DNA from: Gammaproteobacteria bacterium
GTDB lineage: Bacteria > Pseudomonadota > Gammaproteobacteria > Steroidobacterales > Steroidobacteraceae
DNA: 6,921 nt
Assembly (NCBI GenBank): GCA_003165495.1
Contig: PMMB01000314.1
Span: 1-6,921, forward strand
Reading direction: 5' to 3'
Part shown: positions 1-5,237 of the stretch, piece after piece
How the letters are laid out: every line of letters starts with the position of its first letter
Position numbering within the stretch: the stretch's first letter is position 1
Notes under the pieces: generated by a model
Databases searched by the model: none
What the model was told of the DNA's origin: nothing
The model's input: the letters and a program-made list of their open reading frames with translations, nothing else
Translations under genes and position numbers: made by a program

Positions 1-33
1 AGGTCGTAGGTTCAAATCCTACCCCCGCTACCA
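1..33 (+). tRNA. 3' end of a tRNA gene (partial, isotype unknown)
   Basis: The window opens inside a tRNA. Visible parts are the end of the variable loop (AGGTC, 1-5), a perfect 5-bp T stem (GTAGG 6-10 with CCTAC 18-22) around the 7-nt loop TTCAAAT, the 3' strand of the acceptor stem (CCCCGCT, 23-29), the discriminator A30 and an encoded CCA (31-33). The missing 5' acceptor strand should read AGCGGGG. The anticodon is outside the window, so the isotype cannot be called. tRNA 3' ends are classic integration sites for islands and phages, which matters here because a similar sequence occurs at 4283-4303. Confidence 0.85.
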
Positions 34-162
34 ATTACAGAAAACTATAATAAAAACAAATATTTAACGTAGAGAAAAATCCCTAGTCGATTTGAACCTG
101 CGGACCCCGTTAGTAAAGAATTACGGGCGAGACGATTTCGTTTGGGACGAGTTAGGCTGCCA
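34..162. other. AT-rich junction with a minus-strand tRNA-like T-arm remnant
   Basis: No gene is seen here. Bases 35-80 are markedly AT-rich compared with the rest of the window. At 89-99 the plus strand carries the exact reverse complement of tRNA bases 8-18 (AGGTTCAAATC). Read on the minus strand, about 108 to 89 gives GGGTCCGCAGGTTCAAATC, which resembles a tRNA variable loop, 5' T stem and T loop. The 3' T stem and acceptor are not preserved, so it is not a tRNA gene. It could be a leftover half-site from an earlier integration or rearrangement, or chance. No clear terminator follows the tRNA. Confidence 0.35.
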
Positions 163-396
163 TCATTTCCGCATCCATTTCGAGTTCGGATCGATTATCT
201 GCTTACCATCCTTCGGCGATTTCCAGGGGTCTCCATAGACCTTCGAGTGCAAGGATCGGTCATCGCTGTCAAGTGAGCGCTTGACCACCGCGCGCACCGC
301 ATGGCGCTCCGCGCGATGCTCATCGACCTTGAACGGCTTGTCGCTAGGGGCTGTAGTCACTCCGATGATGGCTGTTTTTCGGCGGCTGCGGCTCAT
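163..396 (-). CDS. Small basic conserved-looking protein, third gene of the higBA operon
   Basis: A 77-residue protein of unknown function. It opens with a very basic MSRSRRKT stretch, has an Arg-rich middle (HRAERHAVRAVVKR) and closes with GDPW-x-SPKDGKQ and a terminal WMRK. This layout of basic head, GD-W core and KDGKQ tail looks like small hypothetical proteins seen in many proteobacteria, but I cannot name a family or activity. Two ATGs are possible (402 and 396). GGAG sits 7 nt before the ATG at 396 but almost touches the one at 402, so 396 is preferred. It begins 27 nt after the higA stop on the same strand, which makes co-transcription with the toxin-antitoxin pair likely. It has no Cys, signal peptide or membrane segment. 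The charge suggests nucleic-acid contact, which is inference only. Confidence 0.6.
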   Translation of the reverse strand: MSRSRRKTAIIGVTTAPSDKPFKVDEHRAERHAVRAVVKRSLDSDDRSLHSKVYGDPWKSPKDGKQIIDPNSKWMRK

Positions 397-423
397 TTCC
401 ATACTCCAAACTAAATCTCTTCG

Positions 424-738
424 TTATCCTGTCTTTCGCATAGTTGCTCCGACCTCCAGCGCCTTCAGCACATGCTTCGGGTCATTCGTAATGGCACGAA
501 TTAGCGCCTTCGCTGGCCCGGTCGGTTCACGCCGTCCTTGTTCCCAATTTCGCAGCGTCGATAGATCAACCTGTATAAGGGCCGCAAATTTTTCTTGCGT
601 CAATCCCGCTTTCGCGCGCAGCACTTTAATCGACTGCGCGTCGACCTTGGTTACTCTGGCCGGCCTACGAGTCCCAGCAATGATCTCATTGTGCTGTTGC
701 ATGCTTGCTACCAAATCGGCAAACAATTTCTTGTCCAT
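424..738 (-). CDS. higA: HigA-type antitoxin, helix-turn-helix transcriptional regulator
   Basis: A 104-residue antitoxin of the HigA2/NadS-like group. Such proteins bind and neutralise the partner RelE-fold toxin and repress their own promoter. Residues 1-30 form the family-typical N-terminal part (KKLFADLVASMQQHNEI, then a basic TRRPARVTK). Residues 36-90 are an XRE/HTH fold with the hallmark stretches IKVLRAKAGLTQEKFAALI and TLRNWEQGRREPTGPAKAL. The start is the ATG at 738: TAGGAAG lies 5 nt upstream and overlaps the end of the toxin gene. A TTG five codons earlier also opens the frame but has no such site. The gene follows higB after 8 nt, giving the toxin-first order that characterises higBA loci. 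All family landmarks seem intact, unlike in the toxin. Confidence 0.88.
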   Translation of the reverse strand: MDKKLFADLVASMQQHNEIIAGTRRPARVTKVDAQSIKVLRAKAGLTQEKFAALIQVDLSTLRNWEQGRREPTGPAKALIRAITNDPKHVLKALEVGATMRKTG

Positions 739-746
739 TGTGCTTC

Positions 747-1025
747 CTACCAATTTTCGTTGAGTTTCTTCAGGATCTTATTCTCGGCGGCACTCAAATC
801 GTCTTTGATGCCCTTCTTGTAAATCGCGATCAAGCGAATCTGCGCCGCTGCCGTGACATAGAAATAAATCTCCCGCACGCCGCCGCTCTTGCCTTTACCT
901 TGGACCGCCCAGCGAACTTTGCGTAGTCCGCCGGTTTGTTGAATCACGGCGCCTGCTTTGGGGTCATCATCACTCAGCAACACATCGACTTGCTTTTCAA
1001 AGATGTGCGACTCAATGAATTCCAT
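747..1025 (-). CDS. higB: HigB/RelE-fold toxin with an apparent internal deletion
   Basis: A 92-residue member of the HigB2 branch of RelE/ParE toxins, which are ribosome-dependent mRNA interferases. Matching landmarks are the MEFIESHIFEKQ start, TGGLRKVRW (31-39), the glycine/lysine-rich GKGKSGGVREIYFYV (43-57), IRLIAIYKKGIKDDLSAAE (63-81) and a Lys-rich C-terminal helix. The family is usually about 105-110 residues with a helix of the type YRxxQxxLxxNP after the SD(E/D) motif. Here LLSDDD runs straight into PKAGAVIQ, so about 11 residues appear to be missing in frame near residue 21. Whether it still cleaves mRNA is doubtful. The ATG at 1025 matches the family start; an in-frame ATG at 1085 would add 20 unrelated residues and displace the operator. 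It is the first gene of the higB-higA-small protein operon. Confidence 0.85.
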   Translation of the reverse strand: MEFIESHIFEKQVDVLLSDDDPKAGAVIQQTGGLRKVRWAVQGKGKSGGVREIYFYVTAAAQIRLIAIYKKGIKDDLSAAENKILKKLNENW

Positions 1026-1034
1026 GGACCCAAT

Positions 1035-1053
1035 TGTACGCCAATGGCGTACA
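1035..1053. promoter_or_regulatory. Inverted-repeat operator of the higBA operon
   Basis: TGTACGCC-AAT-GGCGTACA is a perfect 8-bp inverted repeat with a 3-bp centre, ending 10 bp upstream of the higB ATG. Size, symmetry and position are those expected for the site bound by a dimeric HigA-type HTH antitoxin, so repression by HigA or HigB-HigA is the natural reading. That binding is inferred. A TTGCAT at 1085-1080 on the minus strand could be a -35 element, but I find no good -10 partner, so the promoter itself is not placed. Confidence 0.65.
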
Positions 1054-1140
1054 TGAGTAAGTAGGTTATCAGGCCTGTAATGCAAACGCGCTTTTTATTA
1101 GCACAGACAATTGCTTAGACTGGCCGGGACGTAGGTACCT

Positions 1141-1167
1141 GCAGCGGATGCTCGATACAAAGATCAA
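1141..1167 (+). repeat. 27-bp direct repeat, left copy
   Basis: This stretch matches 4260-4286 at 25 of 27 positions, including the identical 20-mer ATGCTCGATACAAAGATCAA (1148-1167). The two copies are in the same orientation and bracket the TonB receptor gene, about 3.1 kb apart. Read from the ATG at 1148, the frame begins MLDTKINAIKGP and stays open for 53 codons, to the stop at 1307-1309. MLxDTKI-type starts are typical of the N-terminus of DUF4102-type tyrosine integrases, so this may be a 5' stub of such a gene. No good ribosome-binding site precedes it, and after GP the match to that family ends. Confidence 0.6.
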
Positions 1168-1508
1168 TGCAATCAAGGGGCCTCAACGTTTCAGATCAGA
1201 CATTGCGCTCTCCACGTCAACGGCATTAGCGCCGCGGGGGAAAGCATGGCCGGGTCAGATCACGGCGGAAAGTACGGCGTTGCTGGAATGCTTACGTTCA
1301 AACCAGTAACCGATTCCCGTGAGGCAACACGCCCGGCAGTTCTAATTGTCGCCCGTCGTGTTGCTGGTTCGCAACGTAACTCTAGGTGCCGCAGGCTGAC
1401 CGGCTACCTTCCGACGGCCTCGGATCGGCCGAGATTAGCCCTCTGCATCCTAGATGACAACGAACCTAGCACCGTGCATAATCTCCCGCTCACAAATGTT
1501 GCTGGCGT
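1168..1508. other. Stretch without a supported gene
   Basis: About 340 bases between the repeat and the receptor's upstream region. The frames open here lack ribosome-binding sites and recognisable motifs. Two small stem-loops can be drawn: GTTGC/GCAAC around 1361-1376 and CTCGG/CCGAG around 1419-1433. Neither has a T tract. The sequence is most simply decayed or untranslated DNA. Confidence 0.4.
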
Positions 1509-1520
1509 ACAACATGTTGT
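1509..1520. promoter_or_regulatory. Perfect 12-bp palindrome upstream of the receptor promoter
   Basis: ACAACATGTTGT is fully self-complementary and ends 6 bp before a candidate -35 box. A dimeric regulator could use it as an operator for the receptor gene. It does not resemble the usual Fur-box pattern, so iron control is not indicated. The bound protein is unknown. Confidence 0.35.
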
Positions 1521-1526
1521 TATCGA

Positions 1527-1555
1527 TTGACTGAACGATGAGAGTATTTTGTAGT
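1527..1555 (+). promoter_or_regulatory. Candidate sigma70-type promoter for the TonB receptor
   Basis: TTGACT (1527-1532) and TGTAGT (1550-1555) are separated by 17 bp and match the consensus hexamers at 5 of 6 and 4 of 6 positions. Transcription would start near 1562, giving a leader of roughly 80 nt. The call rests on motif reading alone. Confidence 0.35.
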
Positions 1556-1593
1556 GCTACGTTCAAGAGTCCGTGACCGGCGCGTTGTCGATC

Positions 1594-1612
1594 GGCCAAA
1601 TACCAATTGGCC
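1594..1612 (+). repeat. Small inverted repeat in the receptor leader
   Basis: GGCCAA (1594-1599) and TTGGCC (1607-1612) are perfect complements around 7 nt. The stem would form in the leader, ending 13 nt before the GGGGAGA ribosome-binding site at 1626-1632. It could be an operator half-site pair or a weak mRNA stem; it is too short to be decisive. Confidence 0.3.
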
Positions 1613-1639
1613 ATGAACTTATTTTGGGGAGACGAACAC

Positions 1640-4168
1640 GTGAAACATAAGAACATTCTGGCCGCCTCGATCGCACTGTCCTTAGCGGGTAGCGCCTGGG
1701 CGGAGGCGGACACGAGCTCGGAACTGCCAGAGATCGTGATCACTGCTACCAAGCGCGAATCGACCGTGCAGGATACCCCCATCAGCGTCACGGCAATCTC
1801 GGCGAGCGATATCGCCAACAAGGGATTGACGGATTTCAACAGTCTGGCGCAGACCGTGCCCGGCATCGCCATGCGCACCGCAGGACCCGGTCAGACGGAA
1901 TTTGAGATGAGGGGCCTCAACTCCTCGGGTGGCAACACCTCCGTGGTGGGTTTTTACATGGACGAGACCGCGCTGTCGTCGCCGGCCTCCGCGCAGCTGG
2001 GCAAGATTGTCATTGACCCCAATTTGTATGATCTGAACCGCGTGGAAATCCTGCGCGGCCCCCAGGGTACGCTGTACGGTGCGAGTTCTATGGGTGGCAC
2101 CGTCAAGGTGGTGCCTAATGCTCCGCAGCTGGGGCAGTTCGCCGTCAGCGGCGAGACTGTGGTGTCGCAAACCAGCTCGGGCGGAGGCACCAACTTCACG
2201 CAGAACGGTATGGTGAATCTGCCGCTGGGAGCGAATGTGGCGCTGCGCATTGTGGGTTCGACGGACTCGCAAAGCGGCTGGGTCAACCGCTATGTGTTCG
2301 CCGATGGCGCGGTGCTAACGGATGGGGCGACCGGCGCCCGGCCGGCCGGATTCTACACCGCGCCGCTGGCGGAAACCGTGAGTCAGTCCAATGCCTCATC
2401 GCTCGACTCCTTCCGCGCCTCCCTGCTGTGGCGCGCCTCCGACGAAGTTTCCATTACCCCGGCGTTGATGTGGCAGCACACGCACCAGGATGGCCCGAAT
2501 GCCGTGGACGTCGACGGCTCACCCAGCCACCCGCAGGTGCCTGCGGCTGCCGGACACTTTGAGATCTACGACACCCCCGAGCCGCAAGACGATGTGTTCA
2601 CCCTGGGCAGCCTCAAAATCGAATGGCAGGCCGAGCACTTTCTGGTCACTTCGGCCACGGCGAACTGGAAGCGCACCACCCTGGTCTCCCAGGACGGTAC
2701 CGAGGAGAACGCTGGGCCCTCAGGTCTGGGGAGTCTGGGGCGGGCCGACCCCTATGACACCTCGGCGGGGGGAGTCGGTCCGGTCGGTCCCGGACCGACG
2801 GGACCGGGCGTGCAGGAACGCGACGCCACGCAACAACTCAGCGAGGAGTTGCGCCTGACCTCGACCGACAAGGGAGCCTTTCAGTGGCAGTTGGGCTATT
2901 ACTACCAGCGCCTCAAATCCGAATGGGATATGTGGTCCATCAACCCCCAAATTCTTGCGGCAGGCCTCGGCAACGTCTACGTCGACTACATGCCCCAGAC
3001 CATTACGCAGAACGCGCTGTTCGGCGAGACGTCGCTCGCGTTTGCCGAGGGCTGGAAGGCGACGCTGGGGCTGCGCGGTTATCACTATCAGTACAGCCAG
3101 AACAACACCGAGTGGGGTGATTTCACGCCCTATGGATTTGCCAACCTCTTTAATCCTACCGGTCCGACACTCGCCGGCAACACCGCCCCGTTTAATACCA
3201 CGGCCTCGGGCAAGGCGAGTGGCGCCAATCCGAAGTTCGATCTGTCCTGGAAGATGAATCCGGAAGTGCTCTTGTACGCCACGGCGGCTCGCGGCTTTCG
3301 CATGGGCGGCACCGACCAGCCCTTCACCGGCTACCTGACCAATGTGTCGGCTGCCTCCTGCGGCGGCCCAACGAGCCTGGCCGTTATTCTGCAGTGCGGC
3401 CTGCAACAGAAGCTGTCGGCGACGTCGAGTGTCTCGGGCGGTTACTACGCCCCCAATGTGCAGTTCCCCAATGCCAATGCACAGGGTGTGCCGCAGTTCA
3501 ATTCCGATTCGGTCTGGAACTACGAGGTCGGCGAGAAGGGCGAATTCTTCGACCGCCAGCTGATGCTCAACGTGGATGCGTACTACGAACGCTGGACCAG
3601 CCCGCAGATTGCGACCAACATCGGCGGCTTTGGGTACACCGTCAACGGAGCAAACGCCCGCATCCTCGGGGCGGAAGTTGAGATGTGGCTCAAGCTGCCG
3701 GCGGGTTTCTCGTTCTCCGGAAATCTGGGCTATGCGGACAGCAAGTTCCTGTCCGACAGCGCCATCACTGGCTACCTGTCCGGTACGGCCATACCCGATT
3801 CGCCGAAGATCACCTCGTCCCTGACACTGCACAACGCGCAGCCGCTCACCGGAGCGCTGCAGCTGATCAGTTCGCTGTCCTACAATTATATTGGTGAGCG
3901 CACCAATGCTCCTTACGGAGAGACCATCACACTCAACAACATGAACCAGCTGCTGGTGCACCTGCCCTCCTACGGACTGATGAACCTGCGCGTGGGGGTC
4001 AAGTCCGACGATTGGACGTTTAGTCTGTTTGCGAACAATCTGCTCAACAAGGAGACGCTGCTCGACACGCAGCCGCAGATCAATCTGCAGAGTGCGGCCT
4101 TTACCCGCTATATCGTCAATCAGCCACGCACCCTCGGTCTGGATCTGAGTTACAAGTTCGGGCACTGA
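1640..4168 (+). CDS. TonB-dependent outer-membrane receptor
   Basis: An 842-residue receptor for energised uptake across the outer membrane, driven by TonB-ExbBD. Residues 1-21 are a signal peptide (MKHKNILAA...AGSAWA) cleaved before EAD. A TonB-box-like ELPEIVITATKRE follows at 28-40. The plug domain spans about 41-165, with GPGQTEFEMRG and the highly typical VEILRGPQGTLYG at 135-147. The rest is a 22-strand-type barrel with many aromatic alternating strands, ending in RTLGLDLSYKFGH. The start is GTG at 1640: GGGGAGA lies 7 nt upstream and the signal peptide begins exactly there. An in-frame ATG at 1613 lacks a ribosome-binding site and would put charged residues ahead of the signal. The gene seems intact. 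The substrate is unknown: no siderophore, vitamin B12 or sugar signature is recognised and no transport partner is adjacent. Upstream palindromes may control it; a hairpin follows. Confidence 0.95.
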   Translation: MKHKNILAASIALSLAGSAWAEADTSSELPEIVITATKRESTVQDTPISVTAISASDIANKGLTDFNSLAQTVPGIAMRTAGPGQTEFEMRGLNSSGGNTSVVGFYMDETALSSPASAQLGKIVIDPNLYDLNRVEILRGPQGTLYGASSMGGTVKVVPNAPQLGQFAVSGETVVSQTSSGGGTNFTQNGMVNLPLGANVALRIVGSTDSQSGWVNRYVFADGAVLTDGATGARPAGFYTAPLAETVSQSNASSLDSFRASLLWRASDEVSITPALMWQHTHQDGPNAVDVDGSPSHPQVPAAAGHFEIYDTPEPQDDVFTLGSLKIEWQAEHFLVTSATANWKRTTLVSQDGTEENAGPSGLGSLGRADPYDTSAGGVGPVGPGPTGPGVQERDATQQLSEELRLTSTDKGAFQWQLGYYYQRLKSEWDMWSINPQILAAGLGNVYVDYMPQTITQNALFGETSLAFAEGWKATLGLRGYHYQYSQNNTEWGDFTPYGFANLFNPTGPTLAGNTAPFNTTASGKASGANPKFDLSWKMNPEVLLYATAARGFRMGGTDQPFTGYLTNVSAASCGGPTSLAVILQCGLQQKLSATSSVSGGYYAPNVQFPNANAQGVPQFNSDSVWNYEVGEKGEFFDRQLMLNVDAYYERWTSPQIATNIGGFGYTVNGANARILGAEVEMWLKLPAGFSFSGNLGYADSKFLSDSAITGYLSGTAIPDSPKITSSLTLHNAQPLTGALQLISSLSYNYIGERTNAPYGETITLNNMNQLLVHLPSYGLMNLRVGVKSDDWTFSLFANNLLNKETLLDTQPQINLQSAAFTRYIVNQPRTLGLDLSYKFGH
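2776..2806. repeat. 31-bp near-perfect palindrome inside the receptor gene
   Basis: Two 15-base arms (left CGGTCCGGTCGGTCC) flank a single C at 2791 and pair at 14 of 15 positions; the mismatch is 2782/2800. The stretch encodes residues 379-389 of the receptor, part of a Gly/Pro run GPVGPGPTGPG that probably forms an extracellular loop. Since Gly (GGN) and Pro (CCN) codons are complementary, the palindrome may simply follow from the loop's composition. Confidence 0.8.
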
Positions 4169-4193
4169 AGGGCCCCGTAGCGCGTGCTTTGGG

Positions 4194-4225
4194 CGGAACG
4201 GGTCGCGGGAATGCGACCCGTTCCG
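4194..4225 (+). terminator. Strong hairpin after the receptor gene, no U tract
   Basis: CGGAACGGGTCGC (4194-4206) pairs perfectly with GCGACCCGTTCCG (4213-4225) around the 6-nt loop GGGAAT, starting 25 nt after the receptor stop. A 13-bp GC-rich stem in this place suggests transcription termination or protection of the mRNA 3' end. The canonical run of T is absent (GTGCGGG follows), so classic intrinsic termination is uncertain. Being symmetric, it could also act on minus-strand transcripts. Confidence 0.6.
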
Positions 4226-4259
4226 GTGCGGGTTAGGCTAGCGAGGACAATTGGTAGTC

Positions 4260-4286
4260 GTAGCGAATGCTCGATACAAAGATCAA
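4260..4286 (+). repeat. 27-bp direct repeat, right copy
   Basis: Right partner of the repeat at 1141-1167, with 25 of 27 identical bases. From the ATG at 4267 the frame reads MLDTKIKSSRRY and then lacks recognisable content. It overlaps the start of the tRNA-like sequence at 4283-4303 by four bases, which suggests this junction has been used in recombination. Confidence 0.6.
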
Positions 4287-4303
4287 ATCCTCCCGGCGCT
4301 ACC
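4283..4303 (+). other. att-like sequence resembling the tRNA 3' end
   Basis: TCAAATCCT at 4283-4291 and CGCTACC at 4297-4303 match the tRNA bases 12-20 and 26-32. The ungapped 21-base alignment has 18 identities. The orientation is the same as in the tRNA. This is the pattern left when an element integrates into a tRNA 3' end and carries a copy of it to its far border. The match stops just before the final A of CCA. No integrase gene lies next to it, so the assignment is tentative. Confidence 0.45.
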
Positions 4304-4340
4304 TAACGCGAGGGTCTGGAACCTCCAGCAGACAAGTATC

Positions 4341-4698
4341 GAAGCGTCCCCCCGATGCGGCAGTGGCAAGAAATTCAAGCATTGCCACGGCTCATTTGAG
4401 TATCAAGACCATATCGGCAAGGTGATTCCGCAAATGCTCCAGCGAGCGCAGGCGGAGGAACTCCAGCGGCAAAAGCAGCAGGGTCTTGGCAACCCCGATA
4501 ATCTCATTGGAAATGCAGGGCCAGCGATTGGTGGCTGTCAAGAACCGGCTGCTGCACTCGGCGGGCTGGAAGACCTTTCACGATTTTCTGTTCGACTACA
4601 TGAAGATGGCGATGGGCTCGGAGTGGGGCACTGCCGAGATTAAAAAGCCACTAACTGAGCGCCATCCCTTACGTGCGCACCTCCCAATAGCTGTATAA
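4341..4698 (+). pseudogene. SEC-C metal-binding-domain protein, frameshifted and truncated
   Basis: Residues coded from 4341 read EASPRCGSGKKFKHCHG, a SEC-C zinc motif, then VIPQMLQRAQAEELQRQKQQGLGNP. At about 4493-4497, in or beside a run of four C, the frame shifts by one base. The protein-like reading continues in the next frame as IISLEMQGQRLVAVKN, WKTFHDFLFDYMKMAMGSEW and GTAEIKKPLTERHPL. This order (SEC-C motif, RQKQQGLG-PIIS, WKTFxDFLxDY, WGxAEIxKP, RHP) fits an uncharacterised SEC-C family of much longer proteins. Homology ends near 4671 and a stop follows at 4696-4698. The first zinc Cys of the usual CPCGSG is also missing (SPRCGSG). No family-like N-terminus is seen upstream. It is therefore a dead fragment. 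Confidence 0.75.
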
Positions 4699-4794
4699 GC
4701 TCCAGACCCCACTTTTTACCGGGTACGTCAGCGGTGCGTCGTTGGCAGTTGGGACCGTGGTGCCGCACGAATAGCGCGTTACAGGAGAGGGACG

Positions 4795-5160
4795 ATGGTG
4801 TCGTACGAAATCGACGGTTCGATACTCACCTTCCGGGCGTCTGGCACCACGACAGTTGACCAGCGTGAACCGGTGTTCGACGCAGTGCGGGCCGATGCGC
4901 GCGTCCCGAATGGTGCGCTGGTATTGCTGGACGTACGCGAGGTCAATGTCGGCATGAGCAAGCACGTCGTCGTCGAACGCCTTCGTGTGCTGTTGGATCA
5001 ACTCGGACCAAAACTAGGGCCCGCGTGCGCATTGATCGTAACCCCAGAGCTCGGCGATCAAGCGAACATATTCCAGACGGAGGCGATTGGTTTCGGCCTA
5101 CGGGTCGAACTTTTCGGCGACGAGCGAATCGCTCGCCAGTGGCTCAATGCGCTTCAGTAA
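4795..5160 (+). CDS. Small STAS/SpoIIAA-like domain protein
   Basis: A 121-residue soluble protein whose pattern fits a STAS/SpoIIAA-like fold. It has a first beta hairpin (VSYEIDGSILTFRASGTTT), an amphipathic helix, a core strand ALVLLDVREVNV at about 42-53, a long helix, a strand CALIVTPE at about 79-86, then a terminal strand-helix pair with VELFGDERIARQWLNAL. The closing F-x-D-E-x-x-A-x-x-WL pattern recurs in stand-alone proteins of this type in proteobacteria. The role is unknown; STAS-like folds often mediate protein-protein regulation, but the phosphorylatable serine of classical anti-sigma antagonists is not evident. The start is ATG at 4795 with AGGAG 7 nt upstream. It stands alone, 96 nt after the SEC-C pseudogene, and no convincing promoter is visible. 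Confidence 0.8.
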   Translation: MVSYEIDGSILTFRASGTTTVDQREPVFDAVRADARVPNGALVLLDVREVNVGMSKHVVVERLRVLLDQLGPKLGPACALIVTPELGDQANIFQTEAIGFGLRVELFGDERIARQWLNALQ

Positions 5161-5206
5161 AGAGCAAACGAGCAAGGCGCCAATAATATGGGTGCGCACT
5201 GGGTAG

Positions 5207-5237
5207 AGGCGCCGCGGCCTTGACGGTCTTTTTTTTT
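5207..5237 (+). terminator. Possible terminator after the STAS-like gene
   Basis: A short stem AGGC (5207-5210) / GCCT (5217-5220) in a GC-rich patch is followed 8 nt later by a run of nine T (5229-5237). The T tract suits intrinsic termination of the gene ending at 5160, but the stem is weak and its spacing to the tract is poor. Confidence 0.3.

Noticed and set aside
281..763. A 160-codon plus-strand frame opposite higA and the small basic gene
   Set aside because: It overlaps two better-supported minus-strand genes with good ribosome-binding sites, and its product is Ser/Arg-rich without recognisable motifs.
1246..1530. A 94-codon plus-strand frame upstream of the receptor
   Set aside because: No ribosome-binding site, no recognisable motif, and it runs through the likely regulatory palindrome of the receptor.
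1607..1639. Upstream starts for the receptor (TTG 1607, ATG 1613)
   Set aside because: The strong GGGGAGA lies after them, at the right distance for GTG 1640, where a normal signal peptide begins.
1450..1878. A 142-codon minus-strand frame across the receptor start
   Set aside because: It is antisense to the signal peptide and plug region of a certain gene and covers its promoter area.
2720..4165. A 481-codon open frame on the minus strand
   Set aside because: It lies wholly antisense to the receptor and is a by-product of G/C-rich third positions. The translation has no domain-like pattern, and the plus-strand receptor is unmistakable.
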